From a virus, in IMG/VR virus record IMGVR_UViG_3300025128_000082, positions 1-45,769 of that record: a DNA stretch of 45,769 nucleotides; one strand, 5' to 3'. Of this stretch, positions 42,526-45,769 are shown piece after piece. A model generated the notes under the pieces. That model was not told the DNA's origin. It worked only from the letters and a program-made list of their open reading frames with translations, and made no database searches. Positions within the stretch are counted from its first letter, which is position 1, and each line of letters begins with the position of its first letter. The position numbers and the translations under genes are program-made.

Positions 42526-42534
42526 TGGTATAAT
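42526..42534 (+). promoter_or_regulatory. Candidate rightward promoter, extended -10
   Basis: The plus strand reads TGGTATAAT, a perfect extended -10 (TGnTATAAT). A TTGACT at 42517-42522 is only 6 bases upstream, too close to serve as its -35. It would drive the rightward cassette that begins with the gene at 42576. Confidence 0.55.
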
Positions 42535-42575
42535 GTGTGTTAAATAATAATAATTATATAATATTAGGATTTATA

Positions 42576-42851
42576 ATGTTTACTATGCCTATTCTTAATG
42601 ATAGACCAACAATTAAATGGACTCCAAATAAACCTAGACAAAAAACTATACAAAAAAGAATTTCCAGATTTTTAACAAAGTTTAAAGCTTTTTATTTAAT
42701 TGTAGATGACGAGGAATTCTTTATAGATGGTGGGCGTTGGATATTTCTAAAAACTGACTCTGGTAAGTATAATAAACTTATAGGGCACGCTAAAAACTTT
42801 TTTCCTTTTATGGAAAATAAGAATCCAATAGAGTGGGGTTCTTGGAGATAA
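42576..42851 (+). CDS. Hypothetical protein, first gene of the rightward cassette
   Basis: I choose the ATG at 42576, which follows AGGA at 42566-42569; the open frame extends 13 codons upstream. The 91-residue product is basic at the N-terminus (PTIKWTPNKPRQKTIQKRISRF). A small alpha/beta part follows (FKAFYLIVDDEEFFIDGGRWIFLKTDSGKYNKL). The C-terminus ends NPIEWGSWR. It could be an early host-interaction protein. No family recognised. Confidence 0.65.
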   Translation: MFTMPILNDRPTIKWTPNKPRQKTIQKRISRFLTKFKAFYLIVDDEEFFIDGGRWIFLKTDSGKYNKLIGHAKNFFPFMENKNPIEWGSWR

Positions 42852-42869
42852 TAAAAAGAGGAGTTATAA

Positions 42870-43091
42870 ATGAGTACAGTAATAGATAAAGACGATAAAA
42901 TTTGGAAGATGTTCATTCAATACTGTCGTTTAATAGATGAGGATGCAATAGCTCAAAGTTTGGACGTGTATGGAACCGAGCAGCGTTCTAATATGGCTAT
43001 GAGCTTAACTCAATCTCATATGATGGATCACATTGTATGTGAGTTAAAAAATATACAAAAACAAAACATGAAAAACCAAAGAAATGCCTAG
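42870..43091 (+). CDS. Small helical protein of unknown function
   Basis: This 73-residue protein (MSTVIDKDDKIWKMFIQYCRL...) is helical throughout, with conserved-looking IDKDD, Met-rich MAMSLTQSHMMDHIVCEL and a basic end. GAGGAG precedes the ATG. It shares a general layout with the protein at 44438-44623 (acidic start, MYxxYI or MFIQYC, short helices), so the two may be distant copies. It overlaps the next gene by 8 bases. Confidence 0.65.
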   Translation: MSTVIDKDDKIWKMFIQYCRLIDEDAIAQSLDVYGTEQRSNMAMSLTQSHMMDHIVCELKNIQKQNMKNQRNA

Positions 43092-43248
43092 ATATAAATA
43101 CACTTGTGGGTCATGTAAGTTAGATGACGTAAAACAAATTAAATATGTTTTTGAAGGAATCATCAGAAGGCCAATTTGTGGTTTTTGTAATGGGGAACTA
43201 GAAAGAAAGTTTTTAACTCCACCTAAAAATTGGAATAGAAAAGTTTAA
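43084..43248 (+). CDS. 54-residue zinc-ribbon protein (FmdB-like)
   Basis: From the ATG at 43084 the frame reads MPRYKYTCGSCKLDDVKQ and on to a stop at 43246-43248. Cys pairs CGSC (residues 8-11) and CGFC (33-36) and the start MPRYKYTC resemble FmdB-type putative regulatory zinc ribbons. The stop overlaps the thyX ATG as TAATG, and the start overlaps the gene before. Co-translation with thyX is likely. No target is known. Confidence 0.7.
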   Translation: MPRYKYTCGSCKLDDVKQIKYVFEGIIRRPICGFCNGELERKFLTPPKNWNRKV

Positions 43249-43880
43249 TGAAGGTTGAATTAATTGAAACACTTGGATCGGACTTAACAGTAGTAAATGC
43301 AGCAAGGGTTAGTTTTGATAAACAGCATAAAAATCTTACAGAAGGCGATGAAAAACTTATTAAATATCTGGCTTCTCATGGTCATTGGACTCCATTTGGG
43401 CATCCGCAACTTCAATTTAGAATTTATGCTCCAATATTTGTGGCACGTCAGCTTGTTAAACACCAGGTAGGACTTGTTTGGAATGAGGTTAGCAGAAGAT
43501 ATGTGGATTCTAAACCACAATTTTACATACCTAAAGACTGGAGAAGTAAACCTATAGATAAAAAACAGGGGTCTGGCGAGGAAATAGTCGAATTAACACA
43601 TTCTGAGTGGACAGATATTTCTGATTTACTCTTTAATTCAAATGAAACATACAATTTATTAATTAGAAAAGGTGTAGCACCAGAACAAGCTAGAATGTTA
43701 TTACCGCAATCAACATATACTGAATGGTATTGGACTGGAAGCCTCTATGCTTTTTCTAGAATTTGCAATTTAAGGCTTTCTAAAGATGCTCAAGCCGAAA
43801 CTAGCGAGATTGCCCAGCAAATTTCTGATTTAATACAACCAAAATATCCTATTAGCTGGAGGTATCTTGTTAATGTATAA
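43248..43880 (+). CDS. thyX: Flavin-dependent thymidylate synthase
   Basis: ThyX methylates dUMP to dTMP using folate, FAD and NADPH. The 210-residue protein has the usual length. The signature is KHQVGLVWNEVSRRY (residues 71-85), where the classic form is RHRxxSxNExSxRY. Arg-His-Arg is replaced by Lys-His-Gln, and there is one extra residue before Asn-Glu. HGHWTPFGHPQLQFRI (44-59), APEQARMLLPQSTYTEW (144-160) and RLSKDAQAE (176-184) are further ThyX blocks. It complements the class II reductase on the other strand in dNTP supply. It is translationally coupled to the zinc-ribbon gene. Confidence 0.93.
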   Translation: MKVELIETLGSDLTVVNAARVSFDKQHKNLTEGDEKLIKYLASHGHWTPFGHPQLQFRIYAPIFVARQLVKHQVGLVWNEVSRRYVDSKPQFYIPKDWRSKPIDKKQGSGEEIVELTHSEWTDISDLLFNSNETYNLLIRKGVAPEQARMLLPQSTYTEWYWTGSLYAFSRICNLRLSKDAQAETSEIAQQISDLIQPKYPISWRYLVNV

Positions 43881-44226
43881 CCCACTACCTGAATCATTGA
43901 CAATTAATGAGTCTAAGATTCATGGATTAGGTCTTTTTGCAATTAAAGACATCCCATTAGGGACGGATTTAGGCATTAGCCATGTCAAACACCCAGACTT
44001 TCCTCAAGGATGGCTGAGAACGCCTCTGGGGGGCTTCTATAACCACACAGACACACCTAATTGTAAGTTAAAAAGTGCTTATGTAGGTGTTTTTGAAGAT
44101 CGTTTATCATGTTGTAGATTAATTACCATTAAAAATATTAAAAAAGGGGATGAACTTACTTGTAGTTACAGTTTATGGGATGAGGATAATGAATGGAAGA
44201 AAAATTTAGAGGATAATTCGTTTTAA
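43873..44226 (+). CDS. SET-domain protein (putative protein lysine methyltransferase)
   Basis: I choose the ATG at 43873 (GGAGG about 10 bases upstream); a TTG at 43867 is possible. The 117-residue product is a near-minimal SET domain: SKIHGLGLFAIKDIPLGT (residues 14-31), GGFYNHTDTPNCKL (53-66, the NHxxxPN motif) and ITIKNIKKGDELTCSYSLWD (84-103, the E-L...Y motif with Tyr99). These bind S-adenosylmethionine and the target lysine. The size is like the minimal viral SET enzyme of chlorella virus. No pre- or post-SET cysteines are clear. The target in a bacterial host is unknown; ribosomal or nucleoid proteins are possibilities. It overlaps the thyX end by 8 bases. Confidence 0.85.
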   Translation: MYNPLPESLTINESKIHGLGLFAIKDIPLGTDLGISHVKHPDFPQGWLRTPLGGFYNHTDTPNCKLKSAYVGVFEDRLSCCRLITIKNIKKGDELTCSYSLWDEDNEWKKNLEDNSF

Positions 44227-44242
44227 ATTTTTAAGAATTTAT

Positions 44243-44251
44243 TTGTATAAT
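44243..44251 (+). promoter_or_regulatory. Candidate rightward promoter (TTGTATAAT)
   Basis: The plus strand reads TTGTATAAT just after the SET gene and 17 bases before the ATG of the next gene. It has a perfect TATAAT box preceded by G, as in the other candidates. It may give the small-protein/amt group its own transcript. Confidence 0.45.
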
Positions 44252-44267
44252 AAAATAGGGTAGTAAA

Positions 44268-44447
44268 ATGAAGAAAGAACATAAAAATATGCTTTTAGGA
44301 TTATCAGCAATTGTATTAATTGGTGGAATTAGTTTTTTAGTATCTCAAGAAATAAAAGATACTAAAATTAAACAGAAAGAAGCTAAAGATAGAGCTGACA
44401 ACGTGTATTTCGACTCTCTAACAGAAAAGGATATTGCGTGGGGCTAA
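44268..44447 (+). CDS. 59-residue single-span membrane protein
   Basis: From the ATG at 44268 (AGGG 7 bases upstream) the frame reads MKKEHKNMLLGLSAIVLIGG, then ISFLVSQEIKDTK and a charged end, with stop at 44445-44447. One hydrophobic span (residues 9-26) follows a basic start, so the C-terminus is probably outside the membrane. It could be a small envelope or regulatory protein. It overlaps the next gene's GTG start. Confidence 0.65.
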   Translation: MKKEHKNMLLGLSAIVLIGGISFLVSQEIKDTKIKQKEAKDRADNVYFDSLTEKDIAWG

Positions 44448-44623
44448 ATAAATCATATGCCACCATTATAGATCAAGAGGACCCAATAATAGAGATGTAT
44501 AAAAATTATATACACGTATTATTAGAGATAGATTCAGATGTATCCAATGTAGAACAAACAGCATCTACGCTAGTATTATCTAATGTTTTAAATAAGATTT
44601 GGTTTCAGCTTAAAAAAAGTTGA
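44438..44623 (+). CDS. Small acidic protein, unknown
   Basis: This 61-residue protein starts at GTG 44438, 7 bases after AAAGG and inside the end of the previous gene. It is helical (DPIIEMYKNYIHVLLEIDSD, then TASTLVLSNVLNKIWFQL). It resembles the protein at 42870-43091 in general layout. No motif recognised. Confidence 0.55.
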   Translation: MGLNKSYATIIDQEDPIIEMYKNYIHVLLEIDSDVSNVEQTASTLVLSNVLNKIWFQLKKS

Positions 44624-44853
44624 AAGAACTTGGTGTAACTTTATCCAAAGATGATCTCAAGGCAATAGAGAAATTATTTAAATATAGATGGTCAGCATCT
44701 ATTAGAAACTGGAAAGAACGCAATGTTGATGGGTGTCAATGGATAGTAGAATGTCCAGATAGAAGAAATGTATGGCAAAGTGAAACTGGAATTCGTTTAT
44801 CAGACACTATAAACAAGTTACTAGAGAGAATAGGAGAGGGAAGAAATGAATGA
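44620..44853 (+). CDS. Small protein upstream of amt
   Basis: This 77-residue frame has a probable TTG start at 44620, overlapping the previous stop, and no in-frame ATG nearby. It reads LGVTLSKDDLKAIEKLFKYRW, then CQWIVECPDRRNVWQS and a helical end (LSDTINKLLERIGEG). Trp- and Arg-rich pieces suggest nucleic acid or protein contact. Its end carries the ribosome binding site of amt (GGAGAGGGAAG). The start is uncertain. Confidence 0.55.
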   Translation: MKELGVTLSKDDLKAIEKLFKYRWSASIRNWKERNVDGCQWIVECPDRRNVWQSETGIRLSDTINKLLERIGEGRNE

Positions 44854-45769
44854 TTCAGGCAATCTAGCTTTTATGATGCTAGCAACAGCACTTGTATTTC
44901 TAATGACACCTGGTTTAGCCTTCTTTTATGCTGGCTTAGTGAGAAAGAAAAACCTCATACCCACATTAATGTATAGTTTTGTTTCTTTAGGTGTGGTTGG
45001 CACAATCTGGATGCTATATGGCTATAGTTTAGCATTTTCTGGTAGCAATCCCTTTATAGGAAATTTTAATAACGTCTTACTTAATAATATAGATATTACT
45101 GATGGGGATACCCTTATCTTTATTGCTTTCCAAGGTATGTTTGCAATTATTACCCCAGCCCTTATTACAGGTGCTTTTGTAGAACGTTTTAAGTTTACAA
45201 CATATTTAATCTTTTTAGTTGCTTGGGTAACTTTTGTTTATATCCCAATATGCCATTGGGTTTGGGCAGAAGGTGGTTGGTTAAATGAAAGAGGAGCTTT
45301 AGACTTTGCTGGAGGAACCGTTGTACATATTAACTCAGGAATAGCAGCTCTTGTAGCAGCTTGGATGGTTGGACCAAGAATAAATTTAAAGAAGGCAAGT
45401 AAACCAAACAGTATTCCATTTGTTCTATTAGGTATGGCTATGCTATGGTTTGGTTGGAACGGCTTTAATGCTGGTTCGGAACTAGCATCTAACGCTAGGG
45501 CAGTCAATGCGTTTCTAGTTACTAATATTGCAGCATCAATATCAATGGCAACTTGGATCATTTGTGAGTATATGCTTACTAAGAAAATAAACCCTATTGG
45601 AGCTGCTTGCGGTGCAGTAGCGGGTCTAGTAGCGATCACCCCAGCTTGTGGTTTTGTTACACCAATCTACGCATTAGTAATAGGTTTTGGTAGTGGGGTA
45701 ATATGTTACTTTACATTATTAGGATTTAAAAAATATATCAAGATTGATGATGCTTTAGACGTATTTGCA
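44845..45769 (+). CDS. amt: Ammonium transporter Amt, truncated at the right edge
   Basis: The ATG at 44845 follows GGAGAGGG and opens a 308-codon frame to the edge. It begins MNDSGNLAFMMLATALVFLM, then TPGLAFFYAGLVRKKN, a classic Amt start. Further signatures are FQGMFAIITPALITGAFVERFKF, the conserved HWVWAEGGWL, FAGGTVVHINSGIAAL (with the first pore histidine), WFGWNGFNAGSEL, NPIGAACGAVAGLVAITPACGFV and IDDALDVFA, just before the HGVGG box with the second pore histidine. It has several membrane spans and would import ammonium. Codon use looks like the neighbouring phage genes. It is a likely host-derived metabolic gene at the end of the rightward cassette. Confidence 0.95.

Noticed and set aside
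42517-42534. TTGACT and TATAAT as a classic -35/-10 pair
   Set aside because: The spacing is only 6 bases, far from 17; the extended -10 form is the better reading.
45238-45639. Open minus-strand frame of 133 codons near the right edge
   Set aside because: It lies antisense inside the clear amt frame and has no ribosome binding site or family pattern.
1-45769. tRNA genes, integrase or attachment sites
   Set aside because: No clover-leaf-like segment, integrase motif or direct-repeat pair was seen. Gaps between genes are mostly too short for tRNAs.
1-45769. Terminal repeat joining the two window ends
   Set aside because: The first and last bases share no evident direct repeat; the edges cut through two genes.

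Overview
The window is a 45.8 kb piece of an AT-rich tailed double-stranded DNA phage (Caudoviricetes). It reads like the phages recovered from seawater. It has dense overlapping genes, purine-rich ribosome binding sites, large low-complexity tail fibres and nucleotide-metabolism genes. The host is probably a bacterium, because the phage carries its own sigma-70-like factor and TATAAT-type promoters. The exact host cannot be read from the sequence. A siphovirus-like virion is inferred: there is one tail-tube candidate, a gpG/gpGT-type tail chaperone pair, a short tape measure protein and no recognisable sheath. No major capsid protein, endolysin, integrase, tRNA or CRISPR array is visible. The capsid gene probably lies beyond the left edge, downstream of the portal.

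Layout. Everything from 1 to about 42,490 is on the minus strand, so transcription runs right to left. Reading in that direction: 42.5-36.8 kb holds a HAD phosphatase, a region with three G/C-rich palindromes, a membrane-anchored protein, small basic and zinc proteins, a possible holin, a thermonuclease and a coiled-coil protein. 36.8-29.1 kb holds a 2092-residue fibre and accessory fibre genes. 29.1-18.6 kb holds the connector and tail module: connector, tail terminator, tail tube, chaperones with a frameshift signal, tape measure, distal tail protein, and tail-tip hub with a C-terminal S74 chaperone. 18.6-13.7 kb holds a zinc/HTH protein, the sigma factor, DnaB-like helicase, primase and a putative SSB. 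13.7-8.1 kb holds DNA polymerase I, RecA, a Vsr-like nuclease, a Cas4-like nuclease and a RuvC-like protein. 7.6-0.3 kb holds small and large terminase, class II ribonucleotide reductase, portal and a possible scaffold-like protein. The left edge holds a zinc-ribbon ORF and a truncated HTH gene in overlapping frames.

At about 42.5 kb the coding strand switches. A rightward cassette (42.58 kb to the right edge) carries small proteins, thymidylate synthase ThyX, a compact SET-domain protein and a truncated ammonium transporter (Amt). It looks like a host-takeover or metabolic module.

How it works together. The phage carries most of a replisome (helicase, primase, SSB candidate, PolA) and a recombination set (RecA, Cas4-like, Vsr-like, RuvC-like). 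Ribonucleotide reductase and ThyX supply deoxynucleotides, and Amt may supply nitrogen. A recurring motif, TTAGTATAAT(G), sits in the gaps before several minus-strand transcription units and is a candidate phage promoter. The phage sigma factor is the obvious candidate to read it. The most interesting items are the exact slippery site plus stem-loop in the tail chaperone pair, the palindrome cluster beside the strand switch, the SET-domain gene, the Amt gene and the promoter family.
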